Below, piece after piece: positions 12,735 through 33,668 of a DNA stretch of 64,000 nucleotides. The stretch comes from Amoebidium appalachense. Its lineage: Eukaryota; Ichthyosporea. A model generated the notes under the pieces. That model had not been told where the DNA came from and made no database searches. It saw only the letters and a list, made by a program, of their open reading frames with translations. Position 1 is the first letter of the stretch. Each line of letters opens with the position of its first letter. The stretch covers positions 12,400,001 through 12,464,000 of the forward strand of contig CAVNZM010000005.1 in assembly GCA_963693365.1 (NCBI GenBank). The letters run 5' to 3'. The position numbers and the translations under genes are program-made.

Positions 12735-13792
12735 ACACACACACACAGAAACAGCGACAGTGAGCCTGATTCGGGCTCTGATGGGGATGAGGACGACCCA
12801 TTCAGCAAAAATCTCCGTGCCCTGAAAAGGTAAATGAATGCTGGCATAGAGCAAGGGGGTAGGGACAGAGTAGAGTGTAAGAGGTTGAGGGAGAAAATCT
12901 GCAGATTAAGGCAGGCAGCAAAAGTGAGAGCAAGCACACAGCAACCTTTTGAAAACATATACTGACAATTAATTGCTGCAGACATGAAGAGGAGAAGAAG
13001 CAGTCAGACAGCAAGAGAAAACATGAGGACGAAGAGGAGGAGGAGACAGGCAGAAAGAGGCGGTGTGAGGGGGAGGAGGGCACAAGCAGGTATGTGCCCA
13101 CGCAGTGCTTGTATGTCTTAGTGTGGTACATATTGCAGTGCCGTGTGCTTGTATGTCTCAGTGTGGTACATATTGCAGTGCAGTGTGCTTGTATGTCTTA
13201 GTGTGGTACATATTGCAGTGCAGTGTGCTTGTATGTCTTAGTGTGGTACATATTGCAGTGCAGTGTGCTTGTATGTCTCAGTGTGGTACATATTGCAGTG
13301 CAGTGTGCACGTGCAGCACGGTGTGCTGCAATCTCATTGGCTGGTGCCAGTCACGTGACCTGCACGTGCTCACACGACCTCCCCCAGAGTCCTGCCTTCA
13401 CTCAGGCGCCCAGCCGTCGACACACCCCTTCACAACAAATCGGCCGCCAAGCGCCAAAGGTTTGCCCCCCCCTCCCCCCCTCCCCACAACCACGTCTCCC
13501 CCTCCCCGAAAAAAAAACAACTCCAGCAACCACCCTATCTGCACGGTTTTGTTTTCTTTTGCTCTCACATTTTCTGATTGGTTATTTTTTTCTGTTGCTC
13601 GCTGGGAACTCAACCTGGTTCGCCAATCAAATCCTCCCATGCATACCAGCAACCAATCACATTCCTACCAGCAACCAATCACATGCCTACCAGTGCCCAC
13701 CTTGCTGACCGTGAGCCACCCCCATCCAGGCTCTCATTAGTGACGATTGAGCCAGTCTGACCTGATGCCGACAGCCACATGCCATAGTAGGA

Positions 13793-13852
<60 letters not shown>

Positions 13853-13858
13853 CCCGAC

Positions 13859-13903
<45 letters not shown>

Positions 13904-14013
13904 AGGTCAAATTTCAATCTATTGAGATGAGCTTCAAGCAAAATCTCAAAGAAAGAAAAACAAAAACGCCAAAGCCCGACCCCTCCTCCCCCCCCTTCCC
14001 CCCCCCCCCCTTC

Positions 14014-14055
<42 letters not shown>

Positions 14056-14378
14056 TCCACACACATACAATCGCGGGCCAACTGCCATGTCTGTTACTTT
14101 CTATTGTCAATGCCCCCACGTGTTCATTCTTTGTTGTCTCTTGCTTTTTTTTGTCATCTAGACCAACCCGCCCCCCTCCCCTTACCCCCCTGCAGCTGGG
14201 CGCAAGCACACCTCCCCCCCCCCCCAGTGCATCTGCCGTGCACCGACACAGCCACGGCCCTTTGCCTGGCCACAGCACCCCCCCAGCCACCAAGGCACTG
14301 CCCACCCACCGACGGAGGCCACCCAGCCAGCCCCTGCCAGCCACAAAGCAGATGCGGCCCCGAGGGAGAGGTCGGTAG
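9752..14378 (+). CDS. Unrecognised multi-exon gene; kinase-like N-terminal exon, acidic/basic nuclear-type tail
   Basis: Proposed exons are 9752-10048, 10240-10458, about 10935-11057, 11524-11622, 11961-12032, 12295-12372, 12749-12829, 12982-13089, 13406-13459 and 14162-14378. The start ATG at 9752 has a good context (accATGG). Exon 1 (99 aa) resembles a protein-kinase N-lobe: [14 protein letters not shown], an EREFK helix and a HPNLL motif. Exons 2-4 are helical and match no family I know. Later exons encode Ser-Glu/Asp-rich segments ([10 protein letters not shown]), a [10 protein letters not shown] basic-acidic block with likely nuclear localisation signals (GRKRR, KRQR), then a Pro/Thr/Ser-rich end closing with RPRGRGR. 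From exon 4 on, every intron is phase 2. Weak points: exon 1 ends in phase 0 while exon 2 needs phase 2, so a small exon or sequence error may lie between 10049 and 10239. The exon 2 donor could be at 10447 or 10459. Exon 1 could belong to another transcript. Product unknown. Confidence 0.55.
10832..10933. repeat. (CA)n / (CACG)n microsatellite abutting a splice acceptor
   Basis: CA repeats with a central (CACACG)n block end in CAG at about 10934, where the next exon (encoding DVQDMQIII) begins. The microsatellite therefore occupies the normal position of the polypyrimidine tract. Confidence 0.75.
13106..13306 (+). repeat. 40-bp minisatellite, 5 copies
   Basis: Five near-identical units follow one another, each with GCTTGTATGTCT, then AGTGTGGTACATATTGCAG. 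Differences are single bases (T/C in TCTYAG, and GCC/GCA). The array lies in an intron of the unknown gene, between exons ending at 13089 and starting at 13406. Each unit carries a TTGCAG resembling a splice acceptor. Confidence 0.92.
13643..13692 (+). repeat. Short tandem repeat with CCAAT motifs (about 22 bp unit)
   Basis: ACCAGCAACCAATCACAT-like units occur twice in full with a third partial copy (ACCAGTGCCC). Each full unit carries a CCAATCA motif. Similar ATTGG/CCAAT motifs occur elsewhere in this gene's introns (about 11505, 11885, 13577, 13624). Function unknown. Confidence 0.7.
13796..13901. repeat. Two long C runs
   Basis: About 54 C, a short AACCCGACT interruption, then about 41 C. 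Both are intronic in the unknown gene. Further C runs follow at 14011-14054 and 14379-14421. Confidence 0.9.
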
Positions 14379-14421
<43 letters not shown>

Positions 14422-14825
14422 ACCCAACAAAAAAGAAAAAGAAAAGAAAAAAAAATCACATGGCATATCGGCTAGTTAGACTTGGGTTTCTTTGGCAGTG
14501 TAATGTCCAAGCATATTTGTTCTTTAGTGGAACATTAGTCCTTGGTACACCCCCCAGCCAAATTATTTAATGGTAGCAATGATTGGGTGTCAGCAAAAGG
14601 GAAGTAGAACGAATCGATCGATCACGTGCTCTGAGTGGTTGACGCTCAGCACCCCCAAATGACTCCTTCGTGCCCCCTGATCTCGTTCTTACACTTTCTC
14701 CCCGCCCACACATTCACACACGAACGCATGCACGCACGCACGCAAACATGCATCCACACATGCACGCACTAGCACCCACACACGTGCGCGCATGCAGAAG
14801 CACACGCATGTGCACGCACACGCAC

Positions 14826-14893
<68 letters not shown>

Positions 14894-14898
<5 letters not shown>

Positions 14899-16028
14899 AA
14901 GTAGCTGCAGTGCTCCACCTGCAAGCAATAACTTGCAGGGGGCCATATCCGGGGCTCTGTGTGAGCCAATGGGTCTGTGGCCCATTTGGGTGACGGCGGG
15001 TGGTGGGACTCTTCTGCCTTTCTTTTCGCTTTGGTGGTCCGTCTCTCCTCTCTATCCTGCATCGTGTGCTGTGTCCGTGTTGCCTTGCCTGCCTGCCTGC
15101 CTGCCTGCCTGCCCTCATGTTTGTGTGTGATGCCTTTGTGTCTGCATCTTTGAATGTAGACTGCTGGCTCTCACAACACACACACCCCGCTAGTTGCACC
15201 TAGGGCCCACCCACATGCATAAACACCCTAGAGCACACACACACACACACACCACTAGGTGCATATGCCTCCACGCCACATGCACATGCTCGTGCACGCC
15301 ACATGCATTACACGCCTGCCCACCCACATGCACATGCACATGCACACCCACGGGCCACCCCCTCTTGCTTTTTCTTTTTCCGTCCCCCCCGTCACGATCC
15401 CACCGGTGTGGCCCGGAGGCGCAGCCCTCTGCCGGGAGAGAACCCATCACCCCAGACTATCACCAGAGGGCAAGGCCCCTGGGGGGTTTGGGGGGTTGGT
15501 TGGCAGCGAATGAAAACTGAGGCTGGTGATGGTAGGATACCTCCCCTCCCCCCCCCCCCCCCCCTCCCTCCTCCCCCCCCCCCCCCCCCCCCCCCCCCCG
15601 CCCCTTTCCAAGTACCCCCTTTTGCCTTCTCATGAACCTGTATTATGTTCTTCCAAAGCTTTGCCCTTTTCTCCCTCTCCCCTATAATCGATGTCCCAAG
15701 AATACAAACAAGGGCACCCTGTACCTCCCTATCCCTCGTGCTCTCTCTCTCTTTCTCCCCCTGTGTGCCTGACATGCAGCCAATCAAATGGAGGTGGGCA
15801 CGTGTGCGGTGTGGGGCCAAGATGCCTCTGGCTGTGTGCATGGGAGGGGATGAATTCTTGCGGCTGGGGGGCTGGTTGCTGGCTTATGGGCTGTGGGGCA
15901 GAGTCACAGGATAGAAATCTCACAATCTATGATCTGTCCCCCCCTATCCCCCCCTTCCCTTTCTCCCCGATAACATGCATTCACACAGACACAGAAACAT
16001 ATACCACACACACACGTGCGCGCGCGCG

Positions 16029-16096
<68 letters not shown>

Positions 16097-16165
16097 CCGA
16101 TGTCGTGTGGATGTGCAGGACCCTTCGTCGGTGGTGTGGAGGGCTGCTTCCGATCTTGAGCCCAG
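14894..16165 (+). other. Coding-like islands, possibly extra exons (uncertain)
   Basis: Several islands look like exons. One follows (CA)nCAG at 14895 and reads SSCSAPPASNNLQGAISG. One near 15389-15520 ends in a stop after GGLGGWLAANEN. One follows GACATGCAG at 15781 and reads PIKWRWARVRCGAK to a stop near 15914. One follows (CA)nCAG at 16092 and reads CRVDVQDPSSVVWRAASD. If the last exon of the upstream gene used a donor at 14371 (GTCGGT), the first island would join in phase (GA leader). No family is recognised and no full chain closes, so these are not called as a gene. Confidence 0.25.
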
Positions 16166-16707
16166 GCGGTGTGTGCCCTTTTCAAAGCCCCCCAGTCCCA
16201 CCCCTCATCCCCCCGCCCTGTTTTTTTTCCTCCCTCTCTTACTTCTCTTTCCTTTTTTTGTGGGTGCTTCCGTTCACCAAGAAAGGAGGGGGGGGGGGGG
16301 GGGGGGGGGGGGGGAAGGAGGGAGGGTTGTGGGGGAGGGAGGGGGAAGGAGAAGGAGGGGGGGACCACACATGCTCTTGCACTAGGCACGGTTTACCCTT
16401 TGCCCATCAGTTATATCTTCTGCACGTCATTCTTTGCCCTCTTCCTTAGCCCCACTATGCTCCTCTCTCCCTTTCTTCTTCTCCGGTGTCGAGCTTTCGC
16501 CAAACATAGGGGTGTGCTATATTCGTTTGTGGGTGTGGGCCGTGCTTGGAACTGCAGATCATTTTGCATTGTGTTCTTGCGTCTTGGTGCTTTTTTTTTG
16601 TTTGTTTGTTTGTTTGTTTGTTTGTGTGTTTGTCTGTTTGTTTGTTTTTTACTGTTTTTTGGTGGTTTGGTGGTTTTGGTGGTGGTGGTGGTGGTGGTGA
16701 TGGTGGT

Positions 16708-16743
<36 letters not shown>

Positions 16744-16745
16744 GT

Positions 16746-16776
<31 letters not shown>

Positions 16777-16928
16777 AGAAAGGGGGGAAAAAACGATACA
16801 GCATAAGGATGCCATAATGGATGTGTGTAGGTGTGTGTAACATATATAAAGCATTTGAGTTGTGGGATCCGGATGGTGTCCTCTGTAGCAGCACATATAA
16901 TAGTTACTATTGGTGTGCATACGGCATG

Positions 16929-17130
16929 TGTATAGGTAGATTATATAGTGTGTGTGTGTGTGTATGTACTGTAAAAAAAAGCAAAAAAAAAAAAAAAAAA
17001 AAGGGGGGGTTTGTACAAGTAGATTTTATCAGTGTGTGTATATTCAAATTGTCTGTATTATATGCATAAGTAGATTGTTTGATTTGTGTATAAGCAGATT
17101 GCATAACTTGTACAAGTAGATTGTATCGAT
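16929..17130 (+). repeat. Diverged tandem repeat, about 30-bp unit, AT-rich
   Basis: AAGTAGATT or a near variant (AGGTAGATT, AAGCAGATT) recurs at about 16936, 17017, 17066, 17093 and 17114, in a context like GTATAAGTAGATTGTATNA. The copies are unevenly spaced and interrupted by an A run at 16972-17001. It is intergenic. Confidence 0.6.
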
Positions 17131-17353
17131 TTATAAAACTAAAAAAAAAAAAGTAGGAATATTGACGATATGTGTGTATTGTAACGCGGGGTTGGACAAA
17201 AAAAAATAAAAATGGGGCACTGCCCCGCCAAAAAAAAAAAGTTAAAATGGAAACGTCTATTATTATACTACTGTTCACTTCTTGGGTGTGTCCTAGAGTG
17301 CTGTGATCAGTGTACGCAAGCACGTGTGTGTGTCTGTCTTTGCATGCATGCAA

Positions 17354-17356
17354 GTG

Positions 17357-17448
<92 letters not shown>

Positions 17449-17487
17449 TGTTTGTGATGTATGTGTGTGTGTGTTTGTGTGTGTGTT

Positions 17488-17533
<46 letters not shown>

Positions 17534-17566
17534 TGATGTATGTGTGTGTGTGTGTGTGTGTGTGTT

Positions 17567-17600
<34 letters not shown>

Positions 17601-17625
17601 TGTTTGTGATGTATGTGTGTGTGTG
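17354..17625. repeat. (GT)n microsatellite with TTTGTGATGTATG interruptions
   Basis: About 270 nt of GT dinucleotides. The interruption TTTGTGATGTATG appears three times (about 17450, 17530, 17600), so a larger block containing GT plus this interruption was itself duplicated. Confidence 0.9.
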
Positions 17626-18423
17626 TGTACACGTGTGGGTGGCCACGGTACATGGTGGCGGAAGGTGACTTCATCGATGCACAGTGCTGGTCGTGCCGTT
17701 CCTAGAATCTTCCAAGTAGTAGTTTTCTCGTTTAATGCATATGCAGCGTTTTATGCGGAAGCCCCCCCCCCCAACCTCTAAATTGCTCTAGAGAGAGGTG
17801 TGTTGCACTGGGTGAGGTCCCCGGAGGGGGGGGGGGGGGGGGGACTGCACAGGGCATGAACATTATGCAACATGTGTCAACTTGATGATTGGTTGTAGGC
17901 ACATAACGGGTATGCTGGGGGTGCACGTAGCCAGCCAGATTAGGCGAGATGCTCAGTTTTTTATATTTAGGGTCAAAATCCATATATGGGCATCAGTCTC
18001 AAACAAAGTGTTGACTGCACCCGTTCATTTACTTTACTGTTGATCGAGCCGCCCGCTGAGTTGCAGCATTACAGGCTCAGTCTGTGCAGCATATAGAAAT
18101 AAAAGAATGTGACTTCAAGCCAATCAGGTAGGGTTCTGTATTTCACTGCTCTGCTATGAATCACCATTACCATTCAACATGACTCCATGTTGTGTATCAC
18201 TAGGGCTACTGAAAAACTGTATTGGAATGTACATGTTTCCACCAAAAAATTCTACCAATTATAAGTATGTATTCTTCAACATATGTATACAACCACGAAT
18301 CAACGTCATCAAAAAGGCACGGATGTGTGTGCATAAATGTTCTCGTAACCGTGTGTGTGTGTGGGTGCGCGCGAGTGTGTGTGTGTGTGCGCTCGAGTGT
18401 GTGTGTGTGCGCGAGTGTGTGTG

Positions 18424-18464
<41 letters not shown>

Positions 18465-18608
18465 ATGTGTGTTTGTACATGTCCTTGCAATGTATGCAGG
18501 GCCAGCCTGCCACCACACGCAGCTGTGTCTGTCTACCTACAAGCGTCTGTGCATGCATGCGTGTGCCTAAGCATACAAGTGCATGTATCTGTGCACATCT
18601 CCAGATAT

Positions 18609-28379
<9,771 letters not shown>

Positions 28380-29191
28380 GTTGCGTGTGTGGGTGCCGAT
28401 GGAAGCAAGCAGGTGTCTGCGGACAACACGGGGCAGCTGGCCTGCCAACGGCGAAAGTGGCGAGAGCATGGGGAAAAGGAGGTGCCCTGCAGTGTGAGTA
28501 GGGGTGTACAAACTTAGACTAAACTATGTTCCTAACACCTCTGTCTGCTCGTTACCCTTGACCGTGACTTGACTTTCTCTCAGCTCTGACGGTGTCGCGC
28601 GCGGCGCGTGATGTCAGGACACACGACTGGCTCAGGGGCTCACCCGCGTGGTTTGTGGCGCTGAAACAGCGAGCGATGCACATGAATTTCAACTGAGTTG
28701 ACTGTAGTGTTTTTGTTATATTCTTGGTTTGGATAGCAACTTCCGTTTGTGTAGTTGAAATTACAGAAAACAATCTGATTGGAAGTCTTTGTTTATAACG
28801 CACCTGATTGGCTGCCACAACTTCTGTGGCTCACAAACTATTTTTAGACATTCTTCGCCCTAAAAACTGGCCCGTTACTAAAAATATCTTCGAGGAAATC
28901 CATTTGATCCGAGCCGCGCACCCGCTTTCCCCACAAAAAATTCGCATTTTTTTCCCCGCTGCTGAACAAGTTGGCTGTTTTGGATTTACGATGTTATAGT
29001 TAACGCATAGATTATAGAGGGAAAACGTGAATTTGTAGACAAACGTGCGCAGAAATAGTTCTAGACATAGGTGTAGGGGCTCTTTTTGTTCCAGGGTGGG
29101 GTAGTGTAACGGCATGTAAAGAACACAACAGCACACTTAGTCAGCAAACTCACCGTTGTGTTGGTGGGTGGGCAGCAGCCCGTTATTTTTC
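28380..29191. promoter_or_regulatory. Divergent (bidirectional) promoter interval, aminotransferase / PP2A-B56
   Basis: The two start codons face away from each other with 812 bp between them. The interval is free of microsatellites, unlike nearly all surrounding non-coding DNA, and contains ATTGG (CCAAT) motifs at about 28778 and 28807 and a CpG-rich stretch near 28585-28650. No TATA box is visible at a suitable distance from either ATG. The role is inferred from arrangement only. Confidence 0.55.
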
Positions 29192-30895
29192 ATGATGAAG
29201 GCCCTTCAGTCATTCAAGCTGAACCGCAAGAGCAGTGAGGCGAAAAAGGAAGAGAAGGAGAAGGAGAAGAAAGACAAGGAAAAGGATAAGAGCAAAGACA
29301 AGAAAGACAAGAAAGACAAGGATAAGAAGGATAAGGACAAAGGGGCTGTCCCCGTTTCCGCAGGCGAAACAGCGGTTTCCTCTCCGAAACCCACCGCCGA
29401 GCCGCCCAAAGCAGGCACGGGAGGCGTAGGAAGCAAGTTCAAGGGGGTGGGCATTAGCGACCTGCCCATAAACAAACCCCAACGGCGACAGAATTCTTCC
29501 CATTTCCGAGGGCAACAGAAGGCGGAGATTCAGAAGCTACCCGCGTTTAAAGATGTCCCCGTGGGCGAACGGCAGGATCTTTTCGTGCGAAAGCTTCGCG
29601 AGTGTTGTTTGTGCTTCGACTTCTCGGATGCACTTCAGGACCTAAAGGGAAAGGAGATCAAGCGGGCCATGCTAAATGAACTCGTCGAGTACATCACAAA
29701 CAACAGGGGCGTCATCACGGATCCCATATACCCCGAGGCGGTTAATATGTTTGCCATGAATGTCTTCCGCACCCTTCCGCCCACAAACAACCCAGCCGGC
29801 ACCGAATTCGACCCGGAAGAAGACGAGCCGGCATTGGAGGCCTCATGGCCCCACCTGCAGATTGTCTACGAGTTTTTCCTCCGTTTTCTCGAGTCGGCCG
29901 ATTTCGTCCCCAACGTTGCCAAGAAATTCATCGACCAGCAGTTTGTGTTGCAGTTGCTCGAGCTATTCGATTCGGAGGATCCACGGGAGCGCGATTTCCT
30001 CAAAACCACCCTCCACCGCATTTACGGCAAGTTTCTCACATTGCGAGCGTTTGTGCGCAAGAGCATCAACAACATCTTCTACCAGTTCATATACGAAACG
30101 GAGCACCACAACGGCGTCGCGGAGCTACTCGAAATCCTCGGGTCGATCATTAACGGGTTTGCCATCCCACTCAAAGACGAGCACAAGGCGTTCCTTTTGC
30201 GCGTCCTCATCCCCCTCCACAAGGTGAAGACGCTCACCCTCTACCACCCCCAGCTGGCATACTGTGTGGTGCAATTCCTCGAAAAAGATCCCGCCCTCAC
30301 AGAGCCGGTCATCATCGGCCTGCTCAAGTACTGGCCGAAGACAAACAGCCCGAAGGAAGTGATGTTTTTGAACGAAATCGAAGAGATTCTCGACGTCATC
30401 GAGCCGTCGGAGTTCCAGAAAATCATGGTCCCCCTGTTCATGCGGTTAGCGAAATGCGTCTCGTCGCCACATTTCCAAATTGCGGAACGGGCGCTCTACT
30501 ACTGGAACAACGAGTACATCATCAGTCTCATCAGCGAAAACGCCCAGTACATCCTTCCGCTCATGTTCTCGTCGCTCTACCGCAACAGCAAGTCGCATTG
30601 GAACCGCACGATCCACGGGCTGGTATACAACGCGCTCAAGCTTTTCATGGACACGAACCCGGCGCTGTTTGAAGAGTGCACACAGCAACACAAGCAGGAC
30701 GTGGAACAAGAACAAGCGGCGGCGGAGGAGAGGGAGAGGCAGTGGGCGCACATTGAGGATTTGGCGCAGCAGAGCCCCAACTATGTTGAGGTGGTGACGG
30801 AGAGCGAGGAGAGGGAGAGGGGCAGGGCACCCCCCGGGGCACGGGGGGTGCTGGGCGCCACCATGGCGGCACAGATGATGATTGCGGCTCAGTAG
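29192..30895 (+). CDS. PPP2R5: Protein phosphatase 2A regulatory subunit B56 (PPP2R5-like), intronless
   Basis: A single open frame of 567 aa runs from ATG 29192 (a second ATG is at 29195) to TAG at 30893-30895. B56 subunits bind the PP2A A-C core and bring substrates to it, largely through LxxIxE motifs. The N-terminus carries a Lys/Glu/Asp-rich block (about residues 14-53). The HEAT-like B56 core follows from about residue 105 to 500 with near-invariant stretches: [90 protein letters not shown]. His-Arg of LHRIYGKF and the [11 protein letters not shown] helix, which form the LxxIxE pocket in human B56, are present. The tail is charged and ends [13 protein letters not shown]. Human paralogues run about 467-602 aa. 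Unlike every neighbour, the gene has no introns, so a retrocopy origin is possible, but the frame and core are fully intact. Confidence 0.96.
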   Translation: MMKALQSFKLNRKSSEAKKEEKEKEKKDKEKDKSKDKKDKKDKDKKDKDKGAVPVSAGETAVSSPKPTAEPPKAGTGGVGSKFKGVGISDLPINKPQRRQNSSHFRGQQKAEIQKLPAFKDVPVGERQDLFVRKLRECCLCFDFSDALQDLKGKEIKRAMLNELVEYITNNRGVITDPIYPEAVNMFAMNVFRTLPPTNNPAGTEFDPEEDEPALEASWPHLQIVYEFFLRFLESADFVPNVAKKFIDQQFVLQLLELFDSEDPRERDFLKTTLHRIYGKFLTLRAFVRKSINNIFYQFIYETEHHNGVAELLEILGSIINGFAIPLKDEHKAFLLRVLIPLHKVKTLTLYHPQLAYCVVQFLEKDPALTEPVIIGLLKYWPKTNSPKEVMFLNEIEEILDVIEPSEFQKIMVPLFMRLAKCVSSPHFQIAERALYYWNNEYIISLISENAQYILPLMFSSLYRNSKSHWNRTIHGLVYNALKLFMDTNPALFEECTQQHKQDVEQEQAAAEERERQWAHIEDLAQQSPNYVEVVTESEERERGRAPPGARGVLGATMAAQMMIAAQ

Positions 30896-30962
30896 CGGTG
30901 TGTGTCTCTTCTCCTTCTACCCCCCCCCCCTCCCCCCCCCCCCCCTTCTCTCTCTGGCAGGA

Positions 30963-31052
30963 TGGGCTTTGCTTATGATGCATACTCTATGTGTACTTTG
31001 CTATCTGCATTGTGTTGTCCGTCGTCATTGTGTACTTTGTACTTTCTAACTC
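30963..31052 (+). repeat. Interspersed repeat family A, copy
   Basis: Reads GGCTTTGCTTATGATGCATA, then TGTGTACTTTGC, CTGCATTGTGTTGTCCGTCG and TGTGTACTTTGTACT. It is followed within a few bases by a C run. It is similar to the copies at 31461, 32936 and 57893. Confidence 0.7.
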
Positions 31053-31379
31053 GTATCCCCCCCCCCCCCCCCCCCCCTTTCCGCCCTTTTCCTCTCTCAC
31101 GTGCTGTCTCTGTTTTGATTCTTCTGTGTTGTGTCCACCGGTGTCATCATCCGTTGAGGTTTTGCTCGTCTACTTTTTTGCCCTAATCACACATGCCCCA
31201 AGCTTAGGTGTATTTTCTTGGCCGGCCTCTTTCTGATTCTCTCGGGCTGCTCTGCATCACCCTATTAGTCACTCGTGTGTGTCAGGTTTCATGACCATGC
31301 ACAATTGAGATTTTTAAATGAACGGATGGCCTTTTCTGCTCTGTATCAAAGCTTGTGCTTCTTGTCACACACACCTGTC

Positions 31380-31446
<67 letters not shown>
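31380..31446. repeat. (CA)n microsatellite
   Basis: Almost pure CA, about 66 nt, lying immediately upstream of a family A repeat copy. Confidence 0.9.
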
Positions 31447-31450
<4 letters not shown>

Positions 31451-31460
31451 AGTCTACCTC

Positions 31461-31553
31461 GGCTCTGCTTTTGATGCATACCTTTGATGTGTGCTTTGCA
31501 ATCTGAATTATGTTGTGTGTCGTAAATGTGTACGCCGTGCTTTGTAACACATT
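31461..31553 (+). repeat. Interspersed repeat family A, copy
   Basis: Contains TCTGCTTTTGATGCATACCT, GTGTGCTTTGCAATCTGAAT, GTTGTGTGTCGTAAATGTGT and TGTAACACATTA, then C-rich sequence. A shorter related block lies at 31703-31760 (ATCTGCATTGTGTTCTGCAT). Confidence 0.65.
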
Positions 31554-31647
31554 ATTCCCCCCTCCCCTCCCCCCCTCCCCCCTCCTCCCCCTCCCCCCAT
31601 CCCCTCCTCTTTTTTGTGTGGGCTTTTTTGTGCGGGTGTGTGTGTGT

Positions 31648-31690
<43 letters not shown>

Positions 31691-32020
31691 GGGGGGGGGG
31701 GAAGCAATATCTGCATTGTGTTCTGCATTGTGAATCTGTACTCCATCACTTATTACACTCACTACCCCCCATGCCTCCTTACCCCCCCCCCCCCCCCCCC
31801 TGTCTCTATGTTTCCCATTTCCGGTATAGGGACCTCTATTTCGGAAGCACTGTCGGTATGTGTACAGGCTGGGTCGAGTTTTTGTTCAATGGTCATCTGG
31901 GTCGTGTTCTCTTTCTCCTTTTTTTTTCTTTCTGCCCTTCTCCCTTTCTCTTCCCACCCCCTCCCCCTTCCCTGTTCTTTTCTGCTGCATCACCCCTTCC
32001 CCCCCTCACCCCCTTCACCA

Positions 32021-32058
<38 letters not shown>

Positions 32059-32180
32059 ACACCCCAATACCCCCCACCCGGCCAAACCTCATGTCTCCTT
32101 TCGCTTTTTCCACCCCCTATCCCCTTTCCCCACTCTGCCCTTCCCTCCAGCCTTGCACTACCACCACCCTTGCAACCGAA

Positions 32181-32218
<38 letters not shown>

Positions 32219-32640
32219 TACACAGCTTGGTTTCGTTTTTCTCCATGTCACATGCTCCCCCCTCCCCCCCACTCCCCACAAGCACATACGAACACATGCA
32301 CATGCAGCATACATTCATGCACAACACACACGTACGCACATGCACATGTGCACACCCGCCAAAACACACACACACACACACACGGTTTAGTGTATGCAGG
32401 GGCAACCTAGCGCTACTCTTACTTCACCCTTGCCCTGTCTCTCGTTCTGCAGCATTACAAAAAGAACACCTTTTCCTTTCTCATACATCGATGAGCTTCG
32501 TGAGCTTGTGTGAATTTAATGCTCCATGCTATGGTTTTTATTTGTCTCTGTGTAACCGGTGTATTTGTTTGAGTTTGTATCTACACTGACAACCCCAAGC
32601 TCTGCCACGAAAACAGATAACACACGCGCGACCGCGCGCG

Positions 32641-32641
32641 T

Positions 32642-32733
<92 letters not shown>
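32641..32733. repeat. (CA)n microsatellite
   Basis: About 90 nt of uninterrupted CA. Confidence 0.9.
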
Positions 32734-32736
<3 letters not shown>

Positions 32737-32935
32737 CACGCTTGCATATCCACACAATCAGAATCCCCAATTGCCTCTCCCTTCTTTCGTCTCAAGCTTC
32801 CTCTCTGATTCTACTTATTTTTTGCCTTCTGTCTTGTGCTAGGCTTTCACTTTTATTCCCTCCCCCCTCCCCCCCCCCCCCACCACCACCACCACCATCA
32901 CCCCCGGGCCCACCCCCTCCACCCGCCCCCGAATG

Positions 32936-33035
32936 AGGATTTGCTCTGCTTATTATGCATGCTTTGTATGTGTGCTTTGCACTCTGCATCGTGTTGTCCG
33001 CTGTGAGTGTGGACTTCGTACTCAATGGCGCATAC
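32936..33035 (+). repeat. Interspersed repeat family A, copy ending in a C run
   Basis: Contains CTGCTTATTATGCATGCTTT, GTATGTGTGCTTTGCACTCT, GTGTTGTCCGCTGTGAGTGT and GACTTCGTACTCAATGGC, ending GCATACATC followed by a C run at about 33039-33063. The ending resembles that of the blocks at 55395 and 58208. Confidence 0.65.
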
Positions 33036-33101
33036 ATCCCCCCCCCCCCCCCCCCCCCCCCCCGGGGAACCCCCCGCACACACCCCACGGACACGCCAAA
33101 T

Positions 33102-33102
<1 letters not shown>

Positions 33103-33171
<69 letters not shown>

Positions 33172-33215
33172 ACGCACACACACACACGCACACACACACA
33201 CACACACACGCATAC
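33103..33215. repeat. (CA)n microsatellite
   Basis: CA repeats with single TACA and CACG interruptions, about 110 nt. A further CA/CACG array lies at 33636-33728. Confidence 0.9.
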
Positions 33216-33633
33216 ACGCACACTTCTAGGCGTGAAGCATGTGCGTACATGCGTGCACAACACACATAAACAACACCAATACACCCACACACACTCGCGC
33301 GTGCACACACGCCCGCAAACACACAGGTGTGGGGGCGCACGCAGACACACACACCCTCATCACCTAAGGTTGATCACGTGTTGTCCATGTACACTGGTGG
33401 GTTTGAAAGGCCACGTGCTGATCGGAGGGTGTATACAGGTCAGACATTTGGGTGCATAGGCCAGCACAGCAAGTAGGCATTGGCTGAGGCATGGAGCCCA
33501 GCAGCGTGCTGGTGTGGGTGTGTAGGTGGACTCAGCACACATACGTGCACACACGTAGGGGCATGTACATGCACATACACACACACACAGGCACATACAG
33601 TTATGGACCCGCACATGGGCACATAGACACACG

Positions 33634-33668
<35 letters not shown>

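Larger units (their letters stand above)
14379..18608. other. Intergenic region between the unknown gene and the aminotransferase 3' end
   Basis: Mostly simple sequence: a C run at 14379-14421, CA arrays at about 14826-14895 and 16030-16091, G runs at about 16288-16314 and 16746-16775, GT arrays at 16711-16741 and 17354-17625, and a diverged 30-bp tandem at 16929-17130. Non-repetitive islands occur at about 14896-15000, 15385-15527, 15781-15916, 16092-16165 and 17640-18330. No assured gene was identified. Confidence 0.55.

Noticed and set aside
13729-13760. Alternative last exon of the unknown gene ([10 protein letters not shown] then stop)
   Set aside because: It joins in phase after 13459, but it is very short, and the exon at 14162-14378 also joins in phase and continues the basic, Pro-rich tail. 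Kept only as a possible isoform.
29156-29191. Upstream extension of the B56 frame
   Set aside because: The frame is open to 29156 but begins with TTG. The first ATG in good position is 29192.
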